Source of the DNA: JANQPX01 sp041398025
GTDB taxonomy: Bacteria > Pseudomonadota > Alphaproteobacteria > Geminicoccales > Geminicoccaceae
DNA length: 64,000 nucleotides
Direction: 5' to 3'
Assembly: GCA_041398025.1 (NCBI GenBank)
Contig: JAWKVM010000019.1
Span: 1-64,000, forward strand
This document shows positions 35,801 to 44,703 of this stretch, piece by piece (the first letter of the stretch is position 1; every line of letters begins with the position of its first letter). The notes below the pieces were generated by a model that did not search any database, was not told where the DNA came from, and saw only the letters and a program-made list of their open reading frames with translations. A program made the translations under genes and the position numbers.

Positions 35801-36778
35801 ATGCGGACCAATGTGACAGGCATCGACAGAAACAGCTCGAGCACGCCCGCAAACTCAGGCAAGTCAGCGCTCCAGCCCGCGGCTGGGAATGTGAGGGGGG
35901 CTGTGTTCATGATGCTGAGCATGGCAGGGTTCGTGCTCAACGACACGATGATGAAGTCGCTGTCGGCGGATTTGCCGATGTTTCAGGCGATCTTCATCAG
36001 GGGTGCCGTGGCTACGGTCCTGATCGCCGTGCTTGCCTGGCATCGCCGCGCGCTCTGGTATCGGCCGTCCGCGACGACCATCGGGATCATCAGCCTCCGG
36101 GTGATCGGCGAGCTGGGGGCCACGGTCTGCTTCATCACGGCGCTATTCAACATGCCGATCGCCAACGCCACGGCCATTCTCCAGGTGAGCCCGCTCGCCG
36201 TGACGCTGGGCGCTGCCCTTTTCCTCGGCGAGACCGTCGGCTGGCGGCGCTACAGCGCGATCATCGTCGGTTTTCTCGGCGTGATGCTGATCGTGCGCCC
36301 GGGGTCCGAGGGTTTCACGATCTATTCGGTCTATGCGCTCTGCGCCGTCGTCTTTCTGGTCATGCGCGACCTGGTGACCAGATGGCTGCCCCCGGACGTG
36401 CCGTCCCTTTTCGTTACGGTCGTCTCCTCGATCTCGGTGATGATCATGGCAGGCGCCGTGACCGCCGCGGACTCATGGCAACCGGTGACAGCCTCGCAGA
36501 TCGCCATCCTGGCGCTCGCCGCCGTCTTCGTCCTGGTCGGCTATCTGTTCGGGATCATGACGATGCGCGTGGGCGAGATCGGCTTCATCTCACCCTTTCG
36601 CTATACCATTCTGATCTGGGCCATGATCCTGGGCTTCGTCGTGTTCGGAGACGTGCCCGACACGCTCACCCTGGTTGGCAGCGCCGTCGTGGTGCTCACC
36701 GGCCTTTATGCCTTCCATCGTGAGCGCAGGATCGCGGAGAAGACGGTGACGGCCGGTTCAGATCCACGGCGACCTTAG
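35801..36778 (+). CDS. EamA/DMT-family metabolite exporter
   Basis: A 325-residue inner-membrane protein with about ten hydrophobic segments and two EamA repeats. Recognisable pieces are MMLSMAGFVLNDTMMKSL near residue 37 and the repeat-1 motif PIANATAILQVSPLAVTLGA near 125. The family exports amino acids or small metabolites. ATG 35801 has no clear ribosome site; GTG/ATG codons near 35903-35909, after GAGGGGGG, are alternatives. It converges on the Lrp-type gene that starts on the other strand. Confidence 0.85.
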   Translation: MRTNVTGIDRNSSSTPANSGKSALQPAAGNVRGAVFMMLSMAGFVLNDTMMKSLSADLPMFQAIFIRGAVATVLIAVLAWHRRALWYRPSATTIGIISLRVIGELGATVCFITALFNMPIANATAILQVSPLAVTLGAALFLGETVGWRRYSAIIVGFLGVMLIVRPGSEGFTIYSVYALCAVVFLVMRDLVTRWLPPDVPSLFVTVVSSISVMIMAGAVTAADSWQPVTASQIAILALAAVFVLVGYLFGIMTMRVGEIGFISPFRYTILIWAMILGFVVFGDVPDTLTLVGSAVVVLTGLYAFHRERRIAEKTVTAGSDPRRP

Positions 36779-36784
36779 ATCACC

Positions 36785-37264
36785 TCATTCGTCCGCCGGC
36801 TCCGGGAGCGGCAGCCTGGTGGTGTCCTTGACCGTATGCACGACGATCCGCGACTGCACATCCGCCACCATCGCGGTGGCGAGCAGCTTGTCGCGGAGAA
36901 AACGGTCGTACCCCTGGACATCCGTGGTGACCACCTTGATCAGATAGTCGGCGGCGCCGGTCATGCACTCACAGAGCATGACTTCCGGCCAGACGCGCAT
37001 GATCGCCTCGAACTTGTTGAGAGCGTCGCGCGTCGGCGTGGTCAGCTTGATGAAGGCGTAGACCACGAAGCCGAGGCCGAGGCTCTGCCGCTCGAGCTGC
37101 GCCGACTGGCCCTTGATGATCCCGCTCTCCTGCATCCGCCGCACCCGTCTCCAGCAGGGCGACGTCGACAGGCCCACGCGCTCGGCGAGCTCGGCCATGG
37201 GGAGGCTGCTGTCCTGCTGGAGCTGATCGAGGATGCGCAGATCAATGCGATCGATTTTTTCCAA
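36785..37264 (-). CDS. Lrp/AsnC family transcriptional regulator
   Basis: A 159-residue regulator. Residues 1-60 form the winged helix-turn-helix (DLRILDQLQQDSSLPMAELA, VGLSTSPCWRRVRRMQESGII), and residues 70-150 form the amino-acid-sensing RAM/AsnC domain (MTGAADYLIKVVT, LLATAMVADVQSRIVV). TTG 37264 is preferred, with AAAAGG eight bases upstream; the frame is open to 37297. It is divergent from the indolepyruvate ferredoxin oxidoreductase gene with 136 AT-rich bases between, the usual layout for an Lrp protein controlling that neighbour. Confidence 0.88.
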   Translation of the reverse strand: MEKIDRIDLRILDQLQQDSSLPMAELAERVGLSTSPCWRRVRRMQESGIIKGQSAQLERQSLGLGFVVYAFIKLTTPTRDALNKFEAIMRVWPEVMLCECMTGAADYLIKVVTTDVQGYDRFLRDKLLATAMVADVQSRIVVHTVKDTTRLPLPEPADE

Positions 37265-37400
37265 ATGCAGACCTTTTCTGACAATTCCATTTCTCAATTT
37301 AGCTCAGATTTAGCAAGTCAGGCAAATTTTTCTTCGAAATTCAGGTTAGCCTATTCAATCGAAGCTTCAAGTCGGCTCAGCTGCATCGGGAGATGAGATC
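37265..37400. promoter_or_regulatory. Divergent AT-rich promoter region between the Lrp gene and the indolepyruvate oxidoreductase gene
   Basis: The stretch is strikingly AT-rich compared with its surroundings, with a TTCTTCGAAATTC partial palindrome near 37330 and several A/T tracts, as expected of Lrp-type operators that wrap DNA. No single promoter hexamer pair is clear enough to fix. Confidence 0.5.
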
Positions 37401-40400
37401 GTGAGCTCTCGTGGGGTATCGTTGGAAGACAAATATCGGGCTGAGACCGGGCAGATCCTGTTGAGCGGGATCGAGGCGCTGGTTCGCCTGCCGATGGAGC
37501 AGATCAGGCTTGATCGGCAGGCCGGGTTGAACACCGCCGGCTTCATCTCCGGCTATAGAGGTTCCCCGCTCGGTGGCTATGATCAGCGCCTGACCAAAGC
37601 CGAAGCCCTCCTCGGCGAGCATGATGTCCGCTTCCAGCCGGGTCTGAACGAGGATCTGGCCGCGACTGCGGTCTGGGGTACGCAACAGGTCAACCTTCAC
37701 CCCGGTGCCAAGGCCGAGGGCGTCTTTGGCATCTGGTACGGTAAGGCGCCGGGGGTCGATCGCTCCGGTGACGTGTTCAAGCACGCCAACATGACCGGAA
37801 CCTGGCCGAAGGGGGGCGTTCTGGCGATCGCCGGCGACGACCCGCTCGCCAAGTCATCCTCGCTGCCCAGCCAGAGCGAATTCGCCTTCGTCGACGCCGA
37901 GATGCCGGTGCTGACACCGGCGGATCTCCAGGACGTGCTCGATCTCGGGCTGCATGGCCTGGCGATGTCCCGCTATGCCGGCCTCTGGTCCGGCATGATC
38001 GCGCTTGCCGACCTCATGGATGGCAGTGCCACGGTGACGGTCGATCTCGAGCGTCTGGCCTTGAGGCTGCCGCCGGATGACGGCGAGCCGCGGCATATTA
38101 CCTTGGCGTCCCTGCAGATTCCGAATCGCCTGGCACTGGAGGAGACGCTGCGCCGGCGGCGCCTGCCGGCCGCCCTTCGCTATGCACGGGCGAATGCGCT
38201 CAACAAGGTAATCGTCGACAGTGACGCGCCCCGCCTCGGCCTCGCGGTCAGCGGCAAATGCTGGTCTGCGACCTTGTCGGCCCTCGATCTCCTGGGCATC
38301 AGCCTTCGGGACGCCGACCGTCTCGGCCTTCGCCTCCTGAAAGTGTCGATGCCCTGGCCGCTGGAGCCTACCGGCGTGGAGGATTTCGCATCGGGGGTTG
38401 AGCGGATCGTCGTGATCGAGGGCAAGCGCTCGCTGATCGAGACCCAGATCAAGGACCAGCTCTACAACCTCTCCGCCGACCGACGGCCGGCGATCGTCGG
38501 TAAGACCGACCCGTCAGGTGCCCCGCTCCTGCCGACGGTGGGTGATCCGGATGCGCTGACCATCGCCGCGGCGCTCCTGTCTCTGCTGCCGAAAAATGAC
38601 CAGACGGCGGCGATGGCCGCAGCTCTCGGCAAGGCCGAGCGGATGCAGGAGGAGCATCGCGGTCTGGCGACAGCGAGCGCCAGACCGCCGCATTTCTGCT
38701 CGGGATGTCCGCACAGCCGTTCGACCCGCGTTCCCGAGGGGAGCCGGGCGATGGCCGGTATTGGCTGCCACATCATGACCCAGTGGATGGGCGGCGAAGC
38801 GGCCGGCAGGGGCCCCGCCGAAAGCTATAGCCAGATGGGTGGCGAGGGTGTGGCCTGGCTCGGCCAGGCGCCGTTCTCCGGTACCGGGCATGTCTTCGCC
38901 AATCTCGGCGACGGCACCTATTACCACTCGGGCCTGCTGGCGATCCGGGCCGCGGTCGCGGCCGATGTCTCGATCACCTACAAGATCCTCTACAATGATG
39001 CCGTCGCCATGACCGGCGGTCAGCCCGTGGACGGCCCCCTTTCGGTCGAGCAGATCGTGGCGCAGCTCAGGGCTGAGGGCGTTCAAAGGATTGTCGTGCT
39101 GTCCGAACGGCCGGAGCGGTTTCCGGCTGGTACGCTGCCGGATGATGTCAGCCTGTTCGATCGTTCGGCGCTGAACGACGTTCAAAAGGATCTGCGCGGC
39201 GTTCGAGGTGTCTCTGTGCTGATCTTCGATCAGACCTGCGCCGCCGAGAAGCGCAGACGCCGAAAGCGCGGCCTCGCGGAGCCCGCAAAGCAGCAGGTTC
39301 TGATCAACGAGCGGGTCTGCGAAGGCTGCGGCGACTGCAGCCGGCAATCGAACTGCCTCTCGGTCGAGCCGGTCGAAACGGCGTTCGGAACGAAGCGGCG
39401 CATCAATCAGTCCTCATGCAACCAGGATCTGAGCTGCACCGACGGCTTTTGCCCGTCCTTCGTCATGATCGAAGGCGGCGAGCCGCAGAAGCGGCAGGCA
39501 CCCCTTGGCCCTATCCTGAATGCCGCGGCTACGCTGTCGGTCCCTGGGCTGCCGGCTTCTTGCCCGGTGACCAATGTCCTGATGACCGGCATCGGCGGCA
39601 CAGGCGTCACCACCCTCTCCGCCATTCTGGCGATGGCTGCCCATCTGGACGGGCGTCGGGTGCTGTCGACCGACGTCACCGGCCTTGCGCAGAAGGGCGG
39701 CGCCGTTCTGTCCTATCTGCGCTTCGGCCCTGCGGATCAGGCGATCCATGGCGCGAAAATGCAGCCGGGCAGCGCCGATCTGGTGATCGGCTGCGATCTG
39801 CTGGTCGCGGCCGGTGTGGAATGCCTGACCCTCTGCAGCACCGAGCGCAGCACGATCGTCGCCGATCGCACGATCGCACCGACCGGTCGTTTCGCCCTGT
39901 TTCAAGAGATGGCGGAACCACTTGCGGATCTCGCCACGCGCCTTCGTCAGGTGGCCGGGCATGTCGACATCCTGGAGGCGGGCGATGCGGCAGACAGGCT
40001 GTTCGGCGATCGCATCTTCGCCAACATGATCCTCGCCGGCGCCGCCTTTCAGCGAGGCAAGCTGCCGCTTTCCCTCGGCTCGATCGAGCAGGCGATCGCC
40101 TTGAACGCGGTGTCCTCGGAGCGAAACAGGGCAGCCTTCCATGCCGGGCGGGTTCTGGCGGCAGCACCCGAGCTGCTGGAGATCGAGGACGGCAAGGCCA
40201 CGACGGCGCATGACGAGGAAGATCTCGACACGCTGATCGCACGCCTCTCCGACGAGCTGATCGCCTATCAGGACGAGGCCCTGGCAGCCCGTTATCGGAG
40301 CGTGGTCGGCCGGGTCAGGCTGGTGGACCGCTGCGTCGGGGAAGGACGATCGGTGCTGAGCGAGACGGTTGCGCGCAGTCTGTTCAAGCTGATGGCCTAC

Positions 40401-40907
40401 AAGGACGAGTATGAGGTGGCGCGGCTCCATAGTGACCCGGTCTTTCGCCAGAGGGTCAGAGACGAGTTCGGTGACACCGCCAGACTGTCGTTGAAGCTCG
40501 CTCCGCCTCTCCTGGCGAGAACCGACCGGGCGACCGGCCGGCCGCGCAAGATGGCCTTCGGCCCCTGGATCTTTCCCGTCCTTGCCGTCCTGGCGCGGCT
40601 CAGGCGGCTGCGCGGGACGGCCTTCGATCCCTTCGGCTGGACGGTGGAGCGTCGGATGGAACGCCGGCTCGTGGAGGACTACATCAGGCTGATCGAGCGC
40701 ATCCTGCCCTCGCTCTCGAGGGACAACTACCAGACGGCCGTGGAGCTGGCCGCCTTTCCGCAGGCGATCAGCGGGTTTGGACCGATCAAGAAGGAAAAGG
40801 CAGCGCAGGCCGAGATCAGAAAAGATGCGCTCCTGACGGCGTTCGAGCGGACCAGCGCGATCGACCCGCATGGAATGGGGGAACCCTGGCAGATCGCGGC
40901 TGAGTAG
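37401..40907 (+). CDS. Indolepyruvate ferredoxin oxidoreductase, alpha-beta fused
   Basis: A 1168-residue thiamine-pyrophosphate enzyme that oxidatively decarboxylates aryl or branched 2-oxo acids, passing electrons to ferredoxin and making acyl-CoA. Order of parts: N-terminal pyruvate-oxidoreductase-like domain (NTAGFISGYRGSPLGGYD), TPP-binding domain near residue 470-560 (FANLGDGTYYHSG), a ferredoxin-like Cys cluster near 640 (CEGCGDCSRQSNC), and a gamma-type domain with TGIGGTGVTTLSA near 730 at the start of the C-terminal third. Fused forms without a separate IorB are common in proteobacteria. GTG 37401 after GGGAGATGAGATC. Confidence 0.93.
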   Translation: MSSRGVSLEDKYRAETGQILLSGIEALVRLPMEQIRLDRQAGLNTAGFISGYRGSPLGGYDQRLTKAEALLGEHDVRFQPGLNEDLAATAVWGTQQVNLHPGAKAEGVFGIWYGKAPGVDRSGDVFKHANMTGTWPKGGVLAIAGDDPLAKSSSLPSQSEFAFVDAEMPVLTPADLQDVLDLGLHGLAMSRYAGLWSGMIALADLMDGSATVTVDLERLALRLPPDDGEPRHITLASLQIPNRLALEETLRRRRLPAALRYARANALNKVIVDSDAPRLGLAVSGKCWSATLSALDLLGISLRDADRLGLRLLKVSMPWPLEPTGVEDFASGVERIVVIEGKRSLIETQIKDQLYNLSADRRPAIVGKTDPSGAPLLPTVGDPDALTIAAALLSLLPKNDQTAAMAAALGKAERMQEEHRGLATASARPPHFCSGCPHSRSTRVPEGSRAMAGIGCHIMTQWMGGEAAGRGPAESYSQMGGEGVAWLGQAPFSGTGHVFANLGDGTYYHSGLLAIRAAVAADVSITYKILYNDAVAMTGGQPVDGPLSVEQIVAQLRAEGVQRIVVLSERPERFPAGTLPDDVSLFDRSALNDVQKDLRGVRGVSVLIFDQTCAAEKRRRRKRGLAEPAKQQVLINERVCEGCGDCSRQSNCLSVEPVETAFGTKRRINQSSCNQDLSCTDGFCPSFVMIEGGEPQKRQAPLGPILNAAATLSVPGLPASCPVTNVLMTGIGGTGVTTLSAILAMAAHLDGRRVLSTDVTGLAQKGGAVLSYLRFGPADQAIHGAKMQPGSADLVIGCDLLVAAGVECLTLCSTERSTIVADRTIAPTGRFALFQEMAEPLADLATRLRQVAGHVDILEAGDAADRLFGDRIFANMILAGAAFQRGKLPLSLGSIEQAIALNAVSSERNRAAFHAGRVLAAAPELLEIEDGKATTAHDEEDLDTLIARLSDELIAYQDEALAARYRSVVGRVRLVDRCVGEGRSVLSETVARSLFKLMAYKDEYEVARLHSDPVFRQRVRDEFGDTARLSLKLAPPLLARTDRATGRPRKMAFGPWIFPVLAVLARLRRLRGTAFDPFGWTVERRMERRLVEDYIRLIERILPSLSRDNYQTAVELAAFPQAISGFGPIKKEKAAQAEIRKDALLTAFERTSAIDPHGMGEPWQIAAE

Positions 40908-40931
40908 CGATCGCGCTCGGCGGGACACTAC

Positions 40932-40966
40932 AAAAAAGCCGGCGCCGTGCGGCGCCGGCTTTCTCT
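40932..40966 (+). terminator. Bidirectional terminator between the indolepyruvate oxidoreductase and the sugar-nucleotide enzyme
   Basis: AAAGCCGGCGCC pairs perfectly with GGCGCCGGCTTT around a GTGC loop. A-rich on the left and T-rich on the right, it can end transcripts from both convergent genes. Confidence 0.9.
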
Positions 40967-40985
40967 TGTCAGGTCGCTTCTTGGG

Positions 40986-41996
40986 TCAGGTGTTGACCGC
41001 AAAAGGCAGAGGCTTCTCGCTGGGGATGACGCTCTTGCTGCGCAGAAGACGCTCGAAGTAGTCGATGGTGCGGGCGAGGCCGTCGTTCAGCTTCACCCGG
41101 GGCTCCCAGTTCAGGGTTTCGCGGGCACGCGTGATATCGGGCTTTCTGCGCGTCGGATCGTCCTGCGGCAGCGGGAGGTGAATGATCTTCGAGGAGGAGC
41201 CCGTCAGATCGATCACCTTTTGCGCAAGCTGCAGCATGGTGAACTCTTCAGGATTGCCCAGATTGATCGGCCCGGTCACGTTGTCGGGGGTCGCCATCAT
41301 GCGCAGCATGCCCTCGATCAGATCGTCGACGAAGCAGAAGGAACGGGTCTGCTGGCCGTCGCCGTAGACCGTGATGTCCTCCCCCGTCAGCGCCTTGCAG
41401 ATGAAGTTCGACACCACACGGCCGTCATTGGGGTGCATGCGCGGACCGTAGGTGTTGAAGATGCGGATCACCTTGATCTGCAGATCATGCTGGCGCCGGT
41501 AGTCGAAGAACAGGGTTTCCGCGCAGCGCTTGCCTTCGTCGTAGCAAGCGCGGGGACCCAGCGTATTGACGTTGCCGCGATAGGTCTCGGGCTGCGGATG
41601 CACCTCGGGATCACCGTAGATCTCGCTTGTGGACGCCTGCAGGATGCGGGCGCCGCAACGGCGCGCCAGGCCGAGCATGTTGATCGAGCCGTGAACGCAG
41701 ACCTTGGTGGTCTGCACGGGGTCGAACTGATAGTGCACCGGGCTCGCCGGACAGGCGAGATTGAAGATCTCGTCAACTTCGACGTAGAGCGGATGAGTCA
41801 CGTCGTGACGCATCATCTCGAAATTGGCGTGATCCAGGAGGTGAGCGATATTTCGCCTCGTGCCCGTGTGGTAGTTGTCGACGCCGAGGACTTCGCAATC
41901 GGCGGCGAGCAAGCGCTCGCAGAGAAAACTGCCGAGAAAGCCAGCGGCGCCGGTAACGAGGACGCGCTTCGCTCGAAGATTCAGAGTGTCTGCCAT
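40986..41996 (-). CDS. UDP-glucuronate decarboxylase-like NAD-dependent epimerase (UXS family)
   Basis: A 336-residue SDR-fold enzyme that would make UDP-xylose from UDP-glucuronate. Visible features: NAD motif TGAAGFLGSFLCERL near residue 15, ACPASPVHYQ near 82, the catalytic Ser in ASTSEIYGDPEVHPQ near 117, YDEGKRCAE (YxxxK) near 147, and RIFNTYGPRMHPNDGRVVSN near 175. The set is typical of UXS, whose product feeds capsule or lipopolysaccharide glycans. No glycosyltransferases are nearby, so its pathway is encoded elsewhere. Confidence 0.88.
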   Translation of the reverse strand: MADTLNLRAKRVLVTGAAGFLGSFLCERLLAADCEVLGVDNYHTGTRRNIAHLLDHANFEMMRHDVTHPLYVEVDEIFNLACPASPVHYQFDPVQTTKVCVHGSINMLGLARRCGARILQASTSEIYGDPEVHPQPETYRGNVNTLGPRACYDEGKRCAETLFFDYRRQHDLQIKVIRIFNTYGPRMHPNDGRVVSNFICKALTGEDITVYGDGQQTRSFCFVDDLIEGMLRMMATPDNVTGPINLGNPEEFTMLQLAQKVIDLTGSSSKIIHLPLPQDDPTRRKPDITRARETLNWEPRVKLNDGLARTIDYFERLLRSKSVIPSEKPLPFAVNT

Positions 41997-42559
41997 TGTG
42001 ATATCAACCCGACTTCGCTTTGGTTTCCAGAGTTAGCAAGTAGCGGTCTCCACCGAGAAGGTGTCGAACAGGCAACCGTTCGTGCCATCCTGCGTGCAGG
42101 CCATGCGACGCCGATGACAGCCAACAGTTGTAGCAGCGCTTCGTTTAACTTTGCTTAAGCCAACAAGCAGCGATGCCGTTTTCGTCACTGTCCAAGAGTC
42201 CAGGACATAGCCCTGGTCCTGGCGCGGACATGGCGCTCTGGAGCCATTTTCTTGGCGTTCTCCTCAAGCAACCGGATTCGGTTACGGTTCGCTGTTTGTT
42301 CGACCACAGCAATTTTTTCTTTATCATGGTGGTGAGCGGTGCTCAATGGCCGCCGCGCGATAAACGCCACAAGGTCTGGGTTTATTGCGAGCTCCGACGA
42401 ACCTGACACCTTTCAAATGAGATAATCATTTGACGCCAAAGGATTTTTTTGAGACGAGTATGTTGCAGTTCTGCAACGGGTAGACTCTGCAGGATCAGCA
42501 GGCGCAACATGTCGCAGGTCAGGCGCCCTCGACAGTGCCCGGCGTCGCCATGAGCTTCG
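41997..42559. other. 563-base gap between two minus-strand genes, with a perfect palindrome
   Basis: No convincing gene. The right half (about 42280-42480) is AT-rich relative to the chromosome, with T tracts. A perfect inverted repeat GTTGCAG-TT-CTGCAAC lies at 42462-42477 and could be an operator or half a terminator. A TTAA-N6-TTAA pair is at 42145-42158. Minus-strand frames up to 74 codons exist, but with no recognisable product. The promoter of the UXS-like gene should be near 42000-42100. Confidence 0.5.
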
Positions 42560-44485
42560 CTAGCCGCAGGCCGCCTGTCCCGTCGCCTCGGTCTCCCGGC
42601 CTTCCCGCTCCGCGCGCAAGGCCTCACGCGCGGCGAGCGAAAGCTGCAGGTTCAACTCCTTCAGCTGCGTCTCGTCGACCACGCCCGGTGCCCCCAGCAG
42701 CAGTTCCTGCGCCTGCTGGTTCAGCGGGAAGGCCGTCACCTCGCGGATGTTCGGCGTATCCGCGAGCAGCATCACGATGCGATCGATGCCAGGCGCGATG
42801 CCCCCATGGGGAGGCGCTCCATAGTGCAGCGCCCGGAACATGCCGCCGAACCGCTCCTCGAGCACAGCCCGCTCATAGCCGGCGATCTGAAAGGCTTTCA
42901 GCATGATGTCCGGGCGGTGGTTTCGGATGGCGCCGGAGGAAAGCTCGGTGCCATTGCAGACGATGTCGTATTGCTGCGCGAGGATATCGAGCGGATCCAT
43001 GGTCTCGAGCGCTTCGAGCCCGCCCTGAGGCATGGAAAAGGGGTTGTGCGAGAAGTCGATCGCCTTGCTGTCCTCGTTCCACTCGAACATCGGGAAATCG
43101 ACGATCCAGCAGAAACGATAGGCGTTCGTCTCGACCAGATCCAGCTCGGTGCCGACGCGATCGCGGGCGAGGGCGGCGAATTTCGCCATGTCCGCAGGCT
43201 TGCCGGCGACGAAGAAGCAGGCGTCGCCCACCTGCAGGCCATTGGGCCGAAGCGCGAACCAGGCGTCGGTCACCGCCTCAGGCAGCCCCTCGGCCAGGGT
43301 GGCTTGGCCAGAACCGTCGCGCTTGGCGAAAGCCCGAATATCCGAGGTGCGCGTCGCACCGATGTTCTTGGCGATCGGCCCTGCCCCGCCATCCTCGCCG
43401 TCGCGCCAGAAGATGTAGCCGAGGCCGGGCTGGCCCTCGCCCTGCGCCCAGCTGTTCATGCGATCGCAAAAGGCGCGCGAACCGCCGCCGGGGGCCGGGA
43501 TGGCGTAGACGCGGACCTTCTCGTCCTTCTCGATCATGCCGGCGAACACCTTGAAGCCGGAGCCCCGGAAGATGTCGGTGACATCGGCCATGACGAGAGG
43601 ATTTCGGAGATCAGGCTTGTCCGAGCCGAAGGCCTGCATCGCGGCCTTGTAGGGCACACGCGGGAACGGCGCTGCCGTGCAGTTCCAGTCGGAAAATTCC
43701 TCGAACAGCCCGTGGATCACCGGCTCGACCGCCTGGAACACGTCCTCCTGCTCGACGAAGGCCATCTCCAGATCGAGCTGGTAGAATTCGCCCGGCGATC
43801 GGTCGGCGCGCGCGTCTTCGTCTCTGAAGCAGGGGGCGATCTGAAAATAGCGATCGAAGCCCGACATCATGAACAGCTGCTTGTACTGCTGCGGCGCCTG
43901 GGGAAGCGCGTAGAACTTGCCGGGGTGGACGCGCGACGGCACCAGGAAGTCGCGGGCACCCTCAGGTGAGCTGGCCGTCAGGATCGGGGTCTGAAACTCG
44001 GTGAAGCCCTGGTCCTCCATGCGCCGCCGGATGCTCGAGATGATCTTCGAGCGCAGCATGATATTGGCGTGCATGTGCTCGCGCCTGAGGTCGAGGAAGC
44101 GGTAGCGCAGCCTCGTCTCCTCGGGAAAGTCGCGATCGCTGTTCACCTGGATCGGCAGCGGTTCGGCGATGGACTCGACGGCAAAGCTTGCGGCCACCAC
44201 CTCGATCTCGCCGGTCGCGAGGTTCGGGTTGATCGTCTCGTCGCTCCGCGCCACCACCTTGCCGGTGACGGTGATCACGCTCTCCAGGCGGGCATGCTCC
44301 GCCTCTTCGAAAAAGGCCTGTTCCGGCTGAAAAACCACCTGGGTCAGCCCGAAGTGATCGCGCAGATCGATGAACAGAAGCTGGCCGTGATCGCGCTTTC
44401 TGTGCACCCAGCCGGAAAGCCGGACCTCCTTGCCGACATCGGCGGCGCGCAGGCTGTCGCAATGATGGGTGCGATAGGGGTGCAT
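42560..44485 (-). CDS. aspS: Aspartate--tRNA ligase
   Basis: A 641-residue class II aminoacyl-tRNA synthetase charging tRNA with aspartate. The N-terminal anticodon-binding OB fold (SGWVHRKRDHGQLLFIDLRD near residue 24), class II motif 2 (FRDEDARADRSPGEFYQLDLE, residues about 216-236), the bacterial insert and motif 3 (GIAPGIDRIVMLL near 555) are all in order. Length fits bacterial AspRS. It is divergent from rnd with about 218 bases between. Confidence 0.96.
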   Translation of the reverse strand: MHPYRTHHCDSLRAADVGKEVRLSGWVHRKRDHGQLLFIDLRDHFGLTQVVFQPEQAFFEEAEHARLESVITVTGKVVARSDETINPNLATGEIEVVAASFAVESIAEPLPIQVNSDRDFPEETRLRYRFLDLRREHMHANIMLRSKIISSIRRRMEDQGFTEFQTPILTASSPEGARDFLVPSRVHPGKFYALPQAPQQYKQLFMMSGFDRYFQIAPCFRDEDARADRSPGEFYQLDLEMAFVEQEDVFQAVEPVIHGLFEEFSDWNCTAAPFPRVPYKAAMQAFGSDKPDLRNPLVMADVTDIFRGSGFKVFAGMIEKDEKVRVYAIPAPGGGSRAFCDRMNSWAQGEGQPGLGYIFWRDGEDGGAGPIAKNIGATRTSDIRAFAKRDGSGQATLAEGLPEAVTDAWFALRPNGLQVGDACFFVAGKPADMAKFAALARDRVGTELDLVETNAYRFCWIVDFPMFEWNEDSKAIDFSHNPFSMPQGGLEALETMDPLDILAQQYDIVCNGTELSSGAIRNHRPDIMLKAFQIAGYERAVLEERFGGMFRALHYGAPPHGGIAPGIDRIVMLLADTPNIREVTAFPLNQQAQELLLGAPGVVDETQLKELNLQLSLAAREALRAEREGRETEATGQAACG

Positions 44486-44703
44486 GGGTCGTCTCTCTTG
44501 TGGATGGTGGCCGGCGTCGATCGCAGGCGTTAGCGGCGAACGGCGCTAAAGTGCCGCAACACTGCCGGCTGTCAAGCCATCTGATGAAGAACGGACCGCC
44601 ACAACGGGCTATCGCGCTTGCGCCGGGCGTCAGCGCTCCTATGCTAGGGCGCTCTTTCGATCACAGCGCAAGCCGGACCGCCTTCGATGATTGCCCGACG
44701 CTC

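Noticed and set aside
42145..42158. A TTAA-N6-TTAA pair upstream of the UXS-like gene, considered as a CtrA box.
   Set aside because: The consensus spacing is seven, and a single imperfect site in an AT-rich gap is expected by chance.
42185..42409. A minus-strand frame of 74 codons in the aspS/UXS gap.
   Set aside because: No ribosome site, no recognisable family, and the surrounding composition is that of a non-coding gap.
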